This document shows, one piece after another, positions 26,952 through 36,657 of a DNA stretch of 64,000 nt (the stretch's first letter is position 1; each line of letters opens with the position of its first letter). Where the stretch lies: contig NZ_JACHBG010000007.1 of NCBI RefSeq assembly GCF_014207095.1, positions 62,001 through 126,000 of the forward strand, in the 5' to 3' direction. The translations under genes and the position numbers were made by a program. The notes beneath the pieces are model-generated. The model saw nothing but the letters and a program-made list of their open reading frames with translations, was not told the DNA's origin and ran no database searches. This stretch comes from Martinezella lusitana (lineage in GTDB: Bacteria > Pseudomonadota > Alphaproteobacteria > Rhizobiales > Rhizobiaceae).

Positions 26952-27683
26952 ATGACGGATCTAACGGGCAAGACATGTCTCGTGACGGCTGCAGCGCAAG
27001 GTATTGGCCGCGCCGCCGCTCTGGCCTTTGCCGCCGCTGGCGGCCGCGTCTATGCGACCGATATCAACAAGGATGTGCTCGACGAGTTGGGCGGCCTATC
27101 CGGGATAGAAACGCGGATCTTGAATGTTCTGGATACGGCGGCGGTGGACACCTTAGTCGCCGAGATCGGCCGCATCGACATATTGTTCAATTGCGCCGGC
27201 GTGGTTCATGGCGGGACGATCCTTGAAAGCACCGAGGCCGAACTTGATTTCGCGCTCGATCTCAACCTGAAAGCTCAGGTGCGCACGATCAAGGCGGTAT
27301 TGCCGGGCATGATCGAGCGCAAGGATGGCGCGATCATTAATATGGCGACCGTCGCATCGTCGGTGAAAGCCGTTCCGAACCGCTTTGTCTATTCGGCCAG
27401 TAAGGCAGCTGTGATCGGGCTGACCAAATCGATCGCCGGGGACTATGTCGCGCACGGCATTCGCTGCAACGCGATCTGTCCCGGCACGGTTGACAGCCCG
27501 TCACTACAGGAGCGGTTGCGTGCGACCGGCGACTATGAGACGGCCCGCCGCGCATTCATCGCCCGGCAGCCGATCGGCCGCATCGGGACCGCGCAAGAGG
27601 TTGCGGATCTTGCCCTCTATCTCGCCGGCGCGACCTACACGACTGGACAAATCCATGTCATCGATGGCGGCTGGACGGCTTGA
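26952..27683 (+). CDS. SDR dehydrogenase, probable 2-keto-3-deoxy-L-fuconate dehydrogenase
   Basis: A 243-residue classical short-chain dehydrogenase. The NAD-binding turn is TAAAQGIG (about residues 12-19), with an Asp after beta-2 (ATDINKD) that favours NAD over NADP. It also has NCAGVV and the catalytic Ser (VASSVKA) with YSASK. It closely resembles the BDH2/DHRS6 group, including CPGTVDSPSLQERL and the C-terminal VIDGGWTA. Bacterial members oxidise 2-keto-3-deoxy-L-fuconate. That role fits the fuconate dehydratase gene at 31340 in the same operon. It is the first gene of the operon. Confidence 0.82.
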   Translation: MTDLTGKTCLVTAAAQGIGRAAALAFAAAGGRVYATDINKDVLDELGGLSGIETRILNVLDTAAVDTLVAEIGRIDILFNCAGVVHGGTILESTEAELDFALDLNLKAQVRTIKAVLPGMIERKDGAIINMATVASSVKAVPNRFVYSASKAAVIGLTKSIAGDYVAHGIRCNAICPGTVDSPSLQERLRATGDYETARRAFIARQPIGRIGTAQEVADLALYLAGATYTTGQIHVIDGGWTA

Positions 27684-27692
27684 GGCGATAAG

Positions 27693-29213
27693 ATGAACGC
27701 TCTCGTCTCCATGACCGGTATCGACAAAACATTCCCGGGCGTGCGTGCGCTCCAGCATGCCCGCTTCGAGCTGCGCCCCGGCGAAGTGCATGCGCTTATG
27801 GGAGAAAATGGCGCCGGCAAGTCGACGATGATGAAGATACTCGCCGGCATCTATCAGGCGGATGCAGGCGAGATAACGATCGACGGTCAGAAGTTCGACA
27901 CCAACTCACCGGCAAAGGCGCGGGACGCCGGCATCGGCATCATTCATCAGGAACTTATTCTGATGCCGCATCTGACGGCGGCCCAGAATATCCTGATCGG
28001 ACGTGAATCCCGTCGTGCCTTCGGACTGCTGCTCGATGAGCGCAAGCTCAATGAGCGGGTCCGCGACATATTTCGCTCGATGCGGCTCAATCTCGACCCA
28101 AGGGCCATGGTCGAGAGCCTGACGATCGCCAAGCAGCAGATGGTCGAGATCGCCAAGGCGCTCTCCTATCGGTCGCGAATCCTGATCATGGATGAGCCGA
28201 CGGCGGCTCTGAATGATGCTGAGGTCAACGACCTCTTCGACATCATCAATCGGCTGAAGAGCGAAGGCGTCGGCATTGTCTACATCTCCCACAAGATGGA
28301 CGAAATAAAGTGCATCGCTGATCGGGTGACCGTCATGCGTGACGGCTCCTACGTCGATACCGTCGATGCCAAGACCACTGAGGTCGGCAAGATCATCTCG
28401 ATGATGGTCGGGCGGGAAATCACCAGTGAGCTCGCAACCCCGCCGGATCTTTCGCAAAGCCCGATCGTACTCGAGGCGCGGCGGCTCAATCGCGGAACGA
28501 TGGTGCGCGACGTCTCCTTCACGCTGCGACGTGGCGAGATTCTCGGCTTCGCCGGCTTGATGGGGGCTGGCCGCACGGAAGTCGCGAGGGCCGTATTTGG
28601 CGCCGACCGGCTGGTTTCCGGAGAGGTGCTGGTGCATGGCAAGCCCGTGCGCATCCGCTCGCCTCAACACGGGGTGCGGGCCGGCATTGGCTATCTCTCA
28701 GAAGACCGCAAGCGCTACGGCCTGTTGGTCGGCATGGACGTCCGCAACAATATCGCAATGGCAAGCATGTCGCGTTTTGTGCGAAGCGGCGGCCTTCTGA
28801 ACGAAAGCGCGATGCAGCGCATCGCCAGGCGCTATATCGGCGACCTCGCCATCAAGACGCCTTCCGATCGCCAGGAAGTACGCTTCCTGTCCGGCGGCAA
28901 TCAGCAGAAGGTGGTTATTGCAAAATGGTTGCTGCGCGATTGCGACATTCTGATTTTCGACGAGCCCACACGCGGTATCGACATCGGCGCCAAGTCTGAA
29001 ATCTATCGCCTGCTGAACGAGCTTGCCGCAGAGGGCAAGGCGATCATCGTCATTTCGTCCGAATTGCCCGAGGTCCTGCGGCTCAGCCATCGCATTGCCG
29101 TCATGTGCGAGGGCAGGCTGACGGGGTTTCTGCCGGCAGGGGCCTCCCAGGAGGAGATCATGCATCTGGCTACGCTGCGCGACGGCGCCATCACAGAAGG
29201 AAGAAGCAAATGA
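27693..29213 (+). CDS. Sugar ABC transporter ATPase, RbsA/XylG type with two ABC domains
   Basis: A 506-residue duplicated ATPase. The N-terminal half has Walker [10 protein letters not shown], signature [15 protein letters not shown] and Walker [12 protein letters not shown]. The C-terminal half has the degenerate Walker [10 protein letters not shown] typical of the family, signature [15 protein letters not shown] and Walker [12 protein letters not shown]. It is cytoplasmic and drives import with the permease and binding protein that follow. It starts 9 bases after the dehydrogenase stop; the permease ATG overlaps its stop by 4 bases. Confidence 0.93.
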   Translation: MNALVSMTGIDKTFPGVRALQHARFELRPGEVHALMGENGAGKSTMMKILAGIYQADAGEITIDGQKFDTNSPAKARDAGIGIIHQELILMPHLTAAQNILIGRESRRAFGLLLDERKLNERVRDIFRSMRLNLDPRAMVESLTIAKQQMVEIAKALSYRSRILIMDEPTAALNDAEVNDLFDIINRLKSEGVGIVYISHKMDEIKCIADRVTVMRDGSYVDTVDAKTTEVGKIISMMVGREITSELATPPDLSQSPIVLEARRLNRGTMVRDVSFTLRRGEILGFAGLMGAGRTEVARAVFGADRLVSGEVLVHGKPVRIRSPQHGVRAGIGYLSEDRKRYGLLVGMDVRNNIAMASMSRFVRSGGLLNESAMQRIARRYIGDLAIKTPSDRQEVRFLSGGNQQKVVIAKWLLRDCDILIFDEPTRGIDIGAKSEIYRLLNELAAEGKAIIVISSELPEVLRLSHRIAVMCEGRLTGFLPAGASQEEIMHLATLRDGAITEGRSK

Positions 29214-30211
29214 CCTCGAACGTCGACGGCGACGAGAGAACGCTGAAAGAACGGTTTTCCGATTCGAGACAGAAGCTTCTGGCTTTCAGTGGCTTGGTCG
29301 TCTTGATCGTCCTCTTCGCCGCAGTGAAGCCTGAGGATTTCCTTCAGGTCAGCACATTGACCAACATTCTCACCTCGACGGCCGTCAACGGCACGCTTGC
29401 AATAGCCGCGACCATGATCATCATCACCGGCGGCATCGACCTGTCGATCGGTACGTTGATGACCTTCTGCGCGGTTGCAGCCGGTGTGTTCATCACCTGG
29501 CTCGGCCTGCCGATGCCGCTTGGCGTGGTCGGCGCGATCCTCACCGGCGTGGTGTGCGGTGGCATATCCGGCTTCCTGATTGCTTATGCCAAGATCCCTC
29601 CCTTCATCACCACGCTTGGCATGATGCTGATCTACAAGGGGCTTTCGCTCCAGATCACCAACACCAAGCCGATCTATTTTACCCAGTCGCCGGAATTCCA
29701 GCAGATTGCCAGCGGCTCGATCATCAAGGACATCATTCCGGGTCTGCCGATCGCCAACAGCGCCTTGATTATGGCGATCGTCGCGATCGTGGTCGCCTTC
29801 GTCCTCGCCAACACGCTGTTCGGCCGCTTCATCTTTGCGCTGGGCTCGAACGAAGAGGCGCTGCGCCTGTCGGGCGTCAATGTCGATCGCTGGAAAATGG
29901 CGGTCTACGCGGTCGCCGGCGGCATCTGTGCGATCGCAGGACTGCTCATTGCCTCGCGCGGCAATTCTGCCCAGCCGGCACAGGGCATGGGCTTCGAGCT
30001 CGATGCTATCGCCGCCGTTGTCATCGGCGGGACCTCGCTTGCCGGAGGACGTGGGACTGTGCTCGGCACCATGATCGGCGCCTTCGTTATGAGCGTGGTG
30101 CAATACGGGTTGCGCCTCTACGGCATGGCCTCCGAAAAGCAGGTCATGGTGACCGGGCTCATCATCATTCTCGCTGTTTATTCGGACATCTTCTGGCGCA
30201 GGAAGGCCTGA
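29210..30211 (+). CDS. Sugar ABC transporter permease, RbsC type
   Basis: A 333-residue permease of the ribose/xylose/arabinose type with about 8-10 membrane segments. The family motif region [13 protein letters not shown] lies near residues 75-88, and [13 protein letters not shown] (about 214-226) is the loop contacting the ATPase. It ends with a [15 protein letters not shown] segment that is highly conserved. The ATG at 29210 overlaps the ATPase stop (ATGA), which fixes the start. The frame is open upstream as a shadow of the ATPase gene. Confidence 0.92.
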   Translation: MTSNVDGDERTLKERFSDSRQKLLAFSGLVVLIVLFAAVKPEDFLQVSTLTNILTSTAVNGTLAIAATMIIITGGIDLSIGTLMTFCAVAAGVFITWLGLPMPLGVVGAILTGVVCGGISGFLIAYAKIPPFITTLGMMLIYKGLSLQITNTKPIYFTQSPEFQQIASGSIIKDIIPGLPIANSALIMAIVAIVVAFVLANTLFGRFIFALGSNEEALRLSGVNVDRWKMAVYAVAGGICAIAGLLIASRGNSAQPAQGMGFELDAIAAVVIGGTSLAGGRGTVLGTMIGAFVMSVVQYGLRLYGMASEKQVMVTGLIIILAVYSDIFWRRKA

Positions 30212-30303
30212 TCGCCCGACTGCCCCCGTCGAGAGTTAAGACAGTCAAAAAGAGGCAGAACGCCCGCATGCAAGCCCATCGAATTTAACCCACAGGAGGA
30301 GTT

Positions 30304-31248
30304 ATGATTACTAGACGTACTATTGTCGGGCTTATGTCCGCAGCCGCTTTCCTCGGCACCGTCGGCATGGCCCAGGCCGCTGACAAGCCCTATATCGCAC
30401 TGATCTCGAAGGGTTATCAGCATCAGTTCTGGCAGGCCGTGCGCCAGGGCGCCGAACAGGCCGCCAAGGACCTTGACGTAACGGTAAGCTATGAGGGACC
30501 TGAGGGCGAATCCGCCATCAACCAGCAGCTCGACATGATCCAGGCGGCCCTTGCCAAGAAGCCCGCTGCTCTCGGCCTTGCGGCGCTCGACAGCCAGGCC
30601 GCCATTCCGCTGGTCCAGCAGGCCAAGGATGCAGGTATTCCGATCATCGCCTTCGATTCCGGCGTCGATAGCGATTATCCGCTGACCACGGCCTCGACGG
30701 ACAGCAAGGCGTCGGCAGCGCTTGCCGCCGACAAGATGGCTGAGCTGATCGGCAGCGAGGGCGAAGTCGCAATCGTTGGGCACGATCAGACGAGCACCAC
30801 AGGCGTCGATCGTGTCGAAGGGTTCAAGGGCGAGATTGCGGCCAAGTATTCGAAGATCACCATCGTCGACATCCAGTATGGCGGCGGCGACCACACGAAA
30901 TCGGCCGACATCACCAAGGCGATCATCCAGGCGCATCCGAAGCTCAAGGGCATTTTCGGCACCAATGAGGGCGCAGCGCTCGGCGTCGCCATCGGCAAGA
31001 AGGAAGCCGAAAGCAAGGTTGTGGTCATCGGCTACGATTCCGGTGCCGGTCAGATCGATGCGATCAAGGATGGAACGATCGCCGGCTCCATCACCCAGAA
31101 TCCGGTCGGTATCGGCTACAAGACCGTCGAGGCGGCGGTGAAAGCCACCAAGGGTGAGAAGCTGACCAAACATATCGATACCGGCTTCTATTGGTACGAC
31201 AAGTCGAACATCGACGATCCGAAGATCGCCGCCGTTCTCTACAAGTAA
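30304..31248 (+). CDS. Sugar ABC transporter periplasmic binding protein, RbsB type
   Basis: A 314-residue type I binding protein. A signal peptide covers about residues 1-26 (cleavage near AQA-AD). The mature domain begins KPYIALISKGYQHQFWQAV and has the canonical elements AALDSQAAIPLVQQAKDAGIP and FGTNEGAALGVAIGKKEA (each read in parts). GGAGG before the ATG at 30304 supports the start. The ligand is probably L-fucose or a related deoxy sugar or sugar acid, judged only from the operon. A strong hairpin directly after the stop probably raises its mRNA level relative to the dehydratase gene. Confidence 0.92.
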   Translation: MITRRTIVGLMSAAAFLGTVGMAQAADKPYIALISKGYQHQFWQAVRQGAEQAAKDLDVTVSYEGPEGESAINQQLDMIQAALAKKPAALGLAALDSQAAIPLVQQAKDAGIPIIAFDSGVDSDYPLTTASTDSKASAALAADKMAELIGSEGEVAIVGHDQTSTTGVDRVEGFKGEIAAKYSKITIVDIQYGGGDHTKSADITKAIIQAHPKLKGIFGTNEGAALGVAIGKKEAESKVVVIGYDSGAGQIDAIKDGTIAGSITQNPVGIGYKTVEAAVKATKGEKLTKHIDTGFYWYDKSNIDDPKIAAVLYK

Positions 31249-31256
31249 TCGCAAAC

Positions 31257-31282
31257 GGGGCGCCGGCCAGGGCCGGTGCCCC
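31257..31282 (+). terminator. Intra-operon hairpin between binding-protein and dehydratase genes
   Basis: GGGGCGCCGGCC and GGCCGGTGCCCC pair over 12 bp with one G-U pair and a very short loop, so the real loop is larger. It is followed by CTCTTTA. It starts 8 bases after the stop. A partial terminator or 3'-end stabiliser is likely, since the dehydratase gene begins 57 bases later. Confidence 0.65.
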
Positions 31283-31339
31283 TCTTTATCCGCATCCGGC
31301 CAGATGTGCCGGGCGTCGCCGTCGCCCCAGGAGATATTT

Positions 31340-32617
31340 ATGACCGTCATCACCGATCTGAAGGTGCTAGATCTACGCTTTCCGACCTCGCAGCATCTGG
31401 ACGGTTCGGACGCGATGAATCCGGACCCTGACTATTCGGCTGCTTATGTCATCTTGGAAACCGATCGCGGTCTTGATGGACATGGGCTGACCTTCACTAT
31501 TGGCCGCGGCAACGAGATCTGCTGCGCGGCGATTGAGGCCATGCGTCATCTTCTCGTCGGGCTCGATCTTGACGAGGTCCGTGCAAATCCGGGTGCAGCC
31601 TGGCGCCGGCTGACAGGCGACAGCCAGTTGCGCTGGATCGGTCCGGACAAGGGAGCCATGCATCTTGCGGCTGGTGCGGTCGTCAACGCAATCTGGGATC
31701 TGCTGGCGAAAGAGGCAGGCAAGCCCGTATGGCAGCTTGTGGCCGATATGACGCCTGAAGAAATCCTGAAGATCGTGGATTTCCGCTATCTGACCGACGT
31801 CCTGACACCGGACGAGGCGCTCGATATTTTGAAGCGGGCGGAAGCCGGCAAGGCCGACCGGATCGCGACCTTAAAGCGCGAGGGATATCGCTGCTATACG
31901 ACATCGGCGGGCTGGCTGGGCTATTCGGAGGAAAAACTGCGGCGTCTGTGCAAGGAAGCGATCGATGCCGGCTTCAATCACATCAAGATGAAGGTCGGGC
32001 GCGATCTGGAGGACGACATCCGCCGCCTGACGATCGTCAGAGAGATTATCGGCCCCGACCGCAACCTGATGATCGATGCCAATCAGGTTTGGGATGTGCC
32101 GCAGGCGATCGATTGGTTGAGCCAGTTGGCATTCTCCAAGCCGCTCTTCATTGAAGAGCCAACAAGCCCGGATGACGTTGCCGGGCATCGCAAGATCCGC
32201 CAGGCAATCGCGCCGATGAAGGTCGCAACCGGCGAGATGTGCCAGAACCGCATTATGTTCAAGCAGTTCATCGCCGAGGGCGCCATCGACATCGTGCAGA
32301 TCGACGCCTGCCGCATGGGCGGCCTCAACGAGGTTCTCGCTGTCCTGCTGATCGCTGCCAAATACGGATTGCCGGTCTGGCCGCATGCCGGCGGCGTCGG
32401 GCTTTGCGAGTATGTCCAGCACCTGTCGATGATCGACTATCTCTGCGTTTCCGGGACGAAAGAGGGCAGGGTCATCGAGTATGTCGATCATCTGCACGAG
32501 CATTTCCTCCATCCATGCGTGATCAAGGATGCAGCCTATATGCCGCCAGCTGCACCGGGTTTCTCGATCGAGATGAAGGCACAGTCGCGCGAAGACTATC
32601 GCTTCAAGGCTGGTTGA
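31340..32617 (+). CDS. L-fuconate dehydratase (enolase superfamily)
   Basis: A 425-residue enolase-superfamily acid-sugar dehydratase, close to the 430-440 of L-fuconate dehydratases. Catalytic Lys residues are in HIKMKVGRD. Metal ligands are in LMIDANQVWD, FIEEPTSPDD and VATGEMCQNR, and the general-acid His in VWPHAGGVGL. The YTTSAGWLGYSEEKLRRL run (read in parts) is typical of fuconate dehydratases. It makes 2-keto-3-deoxy-L-fuconate, the substrate expected for the dehydrogenase at 26952. AGGAGA 6 bases before the ATG fixes the start. It is the last gene of the operon. Confidence 0.87.
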   Translation: MTVITDLKVLDLRFPTSQHLDGSDAMNPDPDYSAAYVILETDRGLDGHGLTFTIGRGNEICCAAIEAMRHLLVGLDLDEVRANPGAAWRRLTGDSQLRWIGPDKGAMHLAAGAVVNAIWDLLAKEAGKPVWQLVADMTPEEILKIVDFRYLTDVLTPDEALDILKRAEAGKADRIATLKREGYRCYTTSAGWLGYSEEKLRRLCKEAIDAGFNHIKMKVGRDLEDDIRRLTIVREIIGPDRNLMIDANQVWDVPQAIDWLSQLAFSKPLFIEEPTSPDDVAGHRKIRQAIAPMKVATGEMCQNRIMFKQFIAEGAIDIVQIDACRMGGLNEVLAVLLIAAKYGLPVWPHAGGVGLCEYVQHLSMIDYLCVSGTKEGRVIEYVDHLHEHFLHPCVIKDAAYMPPAAPGFSIEMKAQSREDYRFKAG

Positions 32618-32670
32618 GGCCAATCCGGCCAGGACTGACGGCTTATCCAGTCGCTTGATCGGAACCGGAT

Positions 32671-32699
32671 GCGGCTGGGCACCGTTGGCGCCCAGCCGC
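32671..32699. terminator. Hairpin between convergent dehydratase and copper genes
   Basis: A perfect 10-bp stem GCGGCTGGGC / GCCCAGCCGC with a 9-base loop lies 53 bases after the dehydratase stop and directly beside the cusF-like stop. It has no long T-run on either side. Probably shared by both transcripts. Confidence 0.65.
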
Positions 32700-32705
32700 T
32701 GCACG

Positions 32706-32990
32706 TTATTTAACTTGAGTAACCGTTAGCTTACCGTCCACTCGCTCGGCAACGAATTCGATGCTCGCGCCCTTCTTCAGTTTCGCGCGGATGGCGGGAT
32801 CATCGGCGCGGAACACCATCGTCATGGCTGGCATGTCGAGGTTCTTCAATTGCTCGTGCTTGATCGTGACTTTGTTCGTCTTGGCATCGATCTTTGTGAC
32901 CACGCCCTTGGTAAATTCCTGCGCATAGGCGCCTGCGGCGGCACTGATGGTGAGGGCGGCGGCAAGAGCAATTTTGACCAGATTTTTCAT
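32706..32990 (-). CDS. CusF-like periplasmic copper-binding protein
   Basis: A 94-residue exported protein with a signal peptide at about residues 1-23 (cleavage near AYA-QE) and a small CusF-type beta barrel. The metal motif is MPAMTM (about 53-58), preceded by a His (TIKHEQ). In CusF a Trp sits just before the Pro and covers the Cu(I) site; here that position is Met, which may change affinity. It binds copper in the periplasm and passes it on. It is the last gene of the minus-strand copper operon, 26 bases after the cupredoxin gene. Confidence 0.88.
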   Translation of the reverse strand: MKNLVKIALAAALTISAAAGAYAQEFTKGVVTKIDAKTNKVTIKHEQLKNLDMPAMTMVFRADDPAIRAKLKKGASIEFVAERVDGKLTVTQVK

Positions 32991-33016
32991 ACTGATGTCT
33001 CCTATCTCTCAAAGTT

Positions 33017-33496
33017 TCAATTGGCGGATACCGATACGTCGCCGTGCATGCCCGCCTCATAGTGGCCGGGGATAAGGCAGGCGAATTTGAACTCGCCGTC
33101 GCTGGTGAACTTCCAGAGGATTTCGCCAGATGCACCGGGCGCCAACCGCATCGAGTTGGCGTCGGCATGTTCCATCTCGGGGAATTTCGCCATAACGGCC
33201 TTGTGCTCAAGGATCTTGTCCTCCTGGTCGAGCACGAATTCGTGGTCGGACTGGCCGGCATTCTTGAGTGCGATCCTGATCGTCTGTCCCTTGCGGACCT
33301 TGATGACTGCCGGCTGAAGGAGCATCTTGCCGTCATCGGTTTCCTTCATGGTGACGCGGATGGTCTGCGTTACCTTGGCCTTGTCGCCGGGCTCGCCGAC
33401 GGCCATCTTTGCCTCATGACCGCCAGCATGCGTTCCCGATGCCAATGCCGGGCCGGCAAATGCTGCGACGATGATTGCGATTGCGAATGTCTTCAT
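33017..33496 (-). CDS. Exported cupredoxin-like protein
   Basis: A 159-residue protein with a Sec signal peptide (about residues 1-19, KTFAIAIIVAAFAGPALAS). Its cupredoxin domain shows the type I copper ligands: His in QSDHEFVL and the C-terminal C-x4-H-x4-M (CLIPGHYEAGM). A His-rich short N-terminus after cleavage (THAGGHEAK) may also bind copper. Start at 33496, with GGAT 6 bases before; an ATG five codons upstream lacks a ribosome site. Probably shuttles copper or electrons in the periplasm beside the multicopper oxidase. Confidence 0.88.
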   Translation of the reverse strand: MKTFAIAIIVAAFAGPALASGTHAGGHEAKMAVGEPGDKAKVTQTIRVTMKETDDGKMLLQPAVIKVRKGQTIRIALKNAGQSDHEFVLDQEDKILEHKAVMAKFPEMEHADANSMRLAPGASGEILWKFTSDGEFKFACLIPGHYEAGMHGDVSVSAN

Positions 33497-33531
33497 GTGA
33501 GATCCTTTCATGGTTGTGAAATATCCGGCCG

Positions 33532-34878
33532 TTATCCGTGATGCGGCTTCGGGGTAATCTGGGTCTTGGCATCCTTTGCTCTGGTCTGGTCCGGCAGTTC
33601 ACCGGTCCATTCCCAGGCCTGCGTTCCCGGAGGGTTTTCGTACCAGCCCGGGTCGGCGTAATCGTCCGCGGAGATGCCTTCGCGGACTTTCACTACCGAG
33701 AACATTCCGCCCATTTCGATCGGGCCATGCGGCCCCCAGCCGGTCATCATCGGGATCGTGTTTTCGGGTATGGGCATCTCCATTTCGCCCATATCGGCCA
33801 TGCCCTTGGTGCCCATGGGCATGTAGTCGGGCTGGAGTTTACGGATTTTTTTCGCGAGCTTCGATTTGTCGGTGCCGATGAAGGTCGGAATATCATGTCC
33901 CATGGCGTTCATCGTATGGTGTGACTTGTGGCAGTGGATTGCCCAGTCTCCCAAGTATTTCGCGTCGAATTCATAGGCCCGCATGGCGCCAACGGGTATG
34001 TCGATGCTGACCTCGGGCCAGCGCGCTTCCGGTCGAACCCAGCCTCCATCCGTGCATGTCACCTCGAAATCATAGCCGTGCATGTGGACCGGATGGTTGG
34101 TCATCGTCAGGTTGCCGACGCGGACACGCACGCGGTCATTTTTTGAGACGACGAGCGGACTGATGTCGGGAAAGACACGGCTGTTCCAGCACCACATGTT
34201 GAAGTCGGTCATTTCCATGACGCGCGGCACGTAGGAGCCGGGTTCGATGTCGTAGGCATTGAGGAGGAAGACGAAGTCGCGGTCGACCCGCATGAACTTC
34301 GGGTCCTTCGGATGGATGACGAAGAAGCCCATCATGCCCATAGCCATCTGGACCATCTCGTCCGAATGCGGGTGATACATGAAGGTGCCAGACTTCACGA
34401 GATCGAACTCATAGACGAAGGTCTTGCCGACAGGGATATGCGGCTGCGTCAGGCCACCGACCCCATCCATGCCCGACGGAAGGATCATGCCGTGCCAATG
34501 GATAGTCGTGTGCTCCGGCAGCTTGTTGGTGACGAAGATGCGCACGCGGTCACCTTCGACGGCTTCGATCGTCGGGCCCGGCGACTGGCCGTTATAGCCC
34601 CAAAGATAGGCCGTCATGCCGTTGGCCATCTCCCGCTCGACAGGCTCGGCCACAAGATGGAATTCCTTGACACCGTTATTCATGCGGTGGGGCAGGGTCC
34701 AACCGTTGAGCGTGACGACCGGCTGGTAGTCCGGCCCCGAGGTCGGGTGGATGGGAGGTTGCATGTCGGCCGATGCCATGGTGGCGGCATCCGGCAGGCC
34801 CATGGCGGAGGTCTTGGTCCAGGCGCCGGCGGCCAGCAATGCCGCTCCCGCTCCGAACAATTGTCTTCTGTTGAACAT
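33532..34878 (-). CDS. Multicopper oxidase, CopA/CueO-like, Tat-exported
   Basis: A 448-residue periplasmic multicopper oxidase. The Tat-type signal is at residues 1-25 (FNRRQLFGAG). All four copper motifs are intact: HWHG, YHPHSDE, HPVHMHG and HCHKSHHTMNAM, the last giving the type I and trinuclear ligands (HCH-x3-H-x4-M). Met-rich stretches (EMEMPI, MGMMGFF) fit cuprous oxidation. It oxidises Cu(I) to the less toxic Cu(II). The ATG at 34878 has AAGGAA before it; the open frame further upstream is not used. It lies between the TolC-like gene and the cupredoxin gene. Confidence 0.9.
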   Translation of the reverse strand: MFNRRQLFGAGAALLAAGAWTKTSAMGLPDAATMASADMQPPIHPTSGPDYQPVVTLNGWTLPHRMNNGVKEFHLVAEPVEREMANGMTAYLWGYNGQSPGPTIEAVEGDRVRIFVTNKLPEHTTIHWHGMILPSGMDGVGGLTQPHIPVGKTFVYEFDLVKSGTFMYHPHSDEMVQMAMGMMGFFVIHPKDPKFMRVDRDFVFLLNAYDIEPGSYVPRVMEMTDFNMWCWNSRVFPDISPLVVSKNDRVRVRVGNLTMTNHPVHMHGYDFEVTCTDGGWVRPEARWPEVSIDIPVGAMRAYEFDAKYLGDWAIHCHKSHHTMNAMGHDIPTFIGTDKSKLAKKIRKLQPDYMPMGTKGMADMGEMEMPIPENTIPMMTGWGPHGPIEMGGMFSVVKVREGISADDYADPGWYENPPGTQAWEWTGELPDQTRAKDAKTQITPKPHHG

Positions 34879-34891
34879 CGAGATTTCCTTT

Positions 34892-36340
34892 CTACTCGTC
34901 GGAGCCGGCGGCCATGGCCGGTTCTGCGGCTGCCGACGAAGGTCCGCCGCCATAAATGGCGGGCGCGAGATTGGCGTCTGCGAGCCAGAAGTCGCGTCTG
35001 GCGTTGACGGACAGCAGGGTGGCGTTGATTTTCTCACGCGTATCGGTGAGCAGCTCGAACGTATTTGTGATCATGCCGTTGTAGGTGAGCAGTGATTGCT
35101 CCGCGACACGGCTGCGTAGCGGCACGACGTTGTTGCGATAGTGACGTGCAATATCGAGGCTCGATCGATAGGCCTGGTAGGCCGATCGCGCTTGCGAGCG
35201 GATAGTCACAGCCTTTTCCGCGAGCTGGTTGGCCGAGCGCATATAGGCGAGCTCTGCCTTCCGCATGCGTGCTTTGCCGGTGTCGAAGATCGGAATGGCA
35301 AAGCCTATCTCCGCCGATCCGGAGAAATCGACCTTCCTTACCCCATCCTCGCGGCTTCGCTCTGCTTCAAGCCCGGTCACGAGTTCCAGATCCGTGACAT
35401 AGCGGGTTGCTTCCGTCAGGCCGTAGGACTGCGCGGAGGCCTCGAGCTCCAATCGAGCGACCTTCAGATCGATACGGTTGCGAAGGGCATTCGCCTCGAT
35501 CGTATCGCGCTGGGCGATCGTCTTTGGCAGGGATGGCAGCCGGTTCGGCAGGCGATAGCTCGTGTCTGCTCCCCAAAGTCCGAGTAGCCGCGTCAGGTCT
35601 TCCTTTGCGAGCCGTGCGGCCAGGCGCGCCTTAGCGGTTTCGCCGGCGAGTTCGGCTGCAAATGCATGCTCACGCGCCTGGGCGCCTTTTGCCATTCCAC
35701 CGGTTTCGCCGAGCTTTTCTGCAAGCTCGGAAGCCGCATCGGCGGATGTCTGTGCTATCTGCAACTGGGCGACATTCTCGTCGGCCGCTACCGCCGTGAT
35801 CCAGGCACGACGCGTGTTGGCGGCAAGGCCGAGCGTCGCGAGCGCAGCATTCAGCTGCGCCTGCTCAAAACGTGTGTCGGCAAGCGCGACATCCCGCTTC
35901 TTGGTGATCAGCGCGAGGATATTGGCGGTGAGTGCCCCCTCGATTGTCCTGAACGCCTCAAGCTCAGGCGTGCCAATGCCCTTCAGGCCAACGGAAGCCG
36001 TCGGATTGAGTAGCATGGTCGCCTGCCACGCATCGGCGGCGCTGTCGCCGAGATCGGCATAGGCGGCCTGAAGGCCCTTATTGTTGATGAGCGCGATCTG
36101 AACCGCCGTTTCGACGCCAAGCGTCTTCTCGCGAGACAGAAGCACCTTGGTGCGAGCAGTCAGTGCCTTTGCCTGTTCCTGGTTTTGCACCCAGATGGCG
36201 TCTTTTACGACTACGGATCTGGTTGTCGCCGACACGGTCGAAAAACCAGCTTGCTTTCCGGCATACTCGGCGCCGCTGACGCAGCCGCCGAGTATGATTG
36301 GGAATGCCAAAGTCGCTACAAGTCTTCGAATTGGGATCAT
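34892..36340 (-). CDS. TolC-family outer-membrane lipoprotein (CusC/NodT-like)
   Basis: A 482-residue outer-membrane factor. A lipoprotein signal ends in LGGC (Cys19), so it is lipid-anchored like CusC and NodT. Two long helical repeat halves follow (around 60-260 and 270-450), with AAQSYGLTEA and PIFDTGKARMRKAELAYM typical of the family. It forms the outer-membrane tunnel of an export system. No membrane-fusion or RND pump gene is in the operon, so it must partner a pump coded elsewhere or have another job. Its ATG overlaps the stop of the small lipoprotein gene by 3-4 bases. Confidence 0.87.
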   Translation of the reverse strand: MIPIRRLVATLAFPIILGGCVSGAEYAGKQAGFSTVSATTRSVVVKDAIWVQNQEQAKALTARTKVLLSREKTLGVETAVQIALINNKGLQAAYADLGDSAADAWQATMLLNPTASVGLKGIGTPELEAFRTIEGALTANILALITKKRDVALADTRFEQAQLNAALATLGLAANTRRAWITAVAADENVAQLQIAQTSADAASELAEKLGETGGMAKGAQAREHAFAAELAGETAKARLAARLAKEDLTRLLGLWGADTSYRLPNRLPSLPKTIAQRDTIEANALRNRIDLKVARLELEASAQSYGLTEATRYVTDLELVTGLEAERSREDGVRKVDFSGSAEIGFAIPIFDTGKARMRKAELAYMRSANQLAEKAVTIRSQARSAYQAYRSSLDIARHYRNNVVPLRSRVAEQSLLTYNGMITNTFELLTDTREKINATLLSVNARRDFWLADANLAPAIYGGGPSSAAAEPAMAAGSDE

Positions 36341-36564
36341 GACGCATCTCCCTTCATCGGAGACTGCTGATCATTCTGCCGGCGCCACGGTTTTGGATCG
36401 GTCGGTGTGCGGAAAACATAACCCGAGACCGGGGATTGATATCGGACAGGTGTGACAGAGCGTGTCTGTTCGACACCCGCCGATGCGATGACGTCAGGAG
36501 GAAAAGTGGATGCGCAGCCGCCCACGAATAGAGGCAGCCCCACCACGACAATGGAAGGTCTCAT
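36337..36564 (-). CDS. Small lipoprotein in copper operon
   Basis: A 75-residue protein with a lipoprotein signal (VGGC, Cys17) and a short polar tail rich in Pro, Arg and Gln. No known domain. The ATG at 36564 starts a proper signal peptide; the frame is open 21 codons further upstream. Its stop overlaps the TolC-like start, so the two are translationally coupled. It may help assemble or anchor the outer-membrane factor. Confidence 0.7.
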   Translation of the reverse strand: MRPSIVVVGLPLFVGGCASTFPPDVIASAGVEQTRSVTPVRYQSPVSGYVFRTPTDPKPWRRQNDQQSPMKGDAS

Positions 36565-36657
36565 CTTTAGAAATCCAGATAGGAAATTGCCAATGGCATC
36601 CGCGGAAACACTCTCCGCAAAGGCCATGCGAACCCGTCAGATGCGGGCAGATCCTAT

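Noticed and set aside
29003..31353. Long minus-strand open frames opposite the sugar importer genes
   Set aside because: They are His/Asp/Arg-rich shadow translations of the permease and binding-protein genes.
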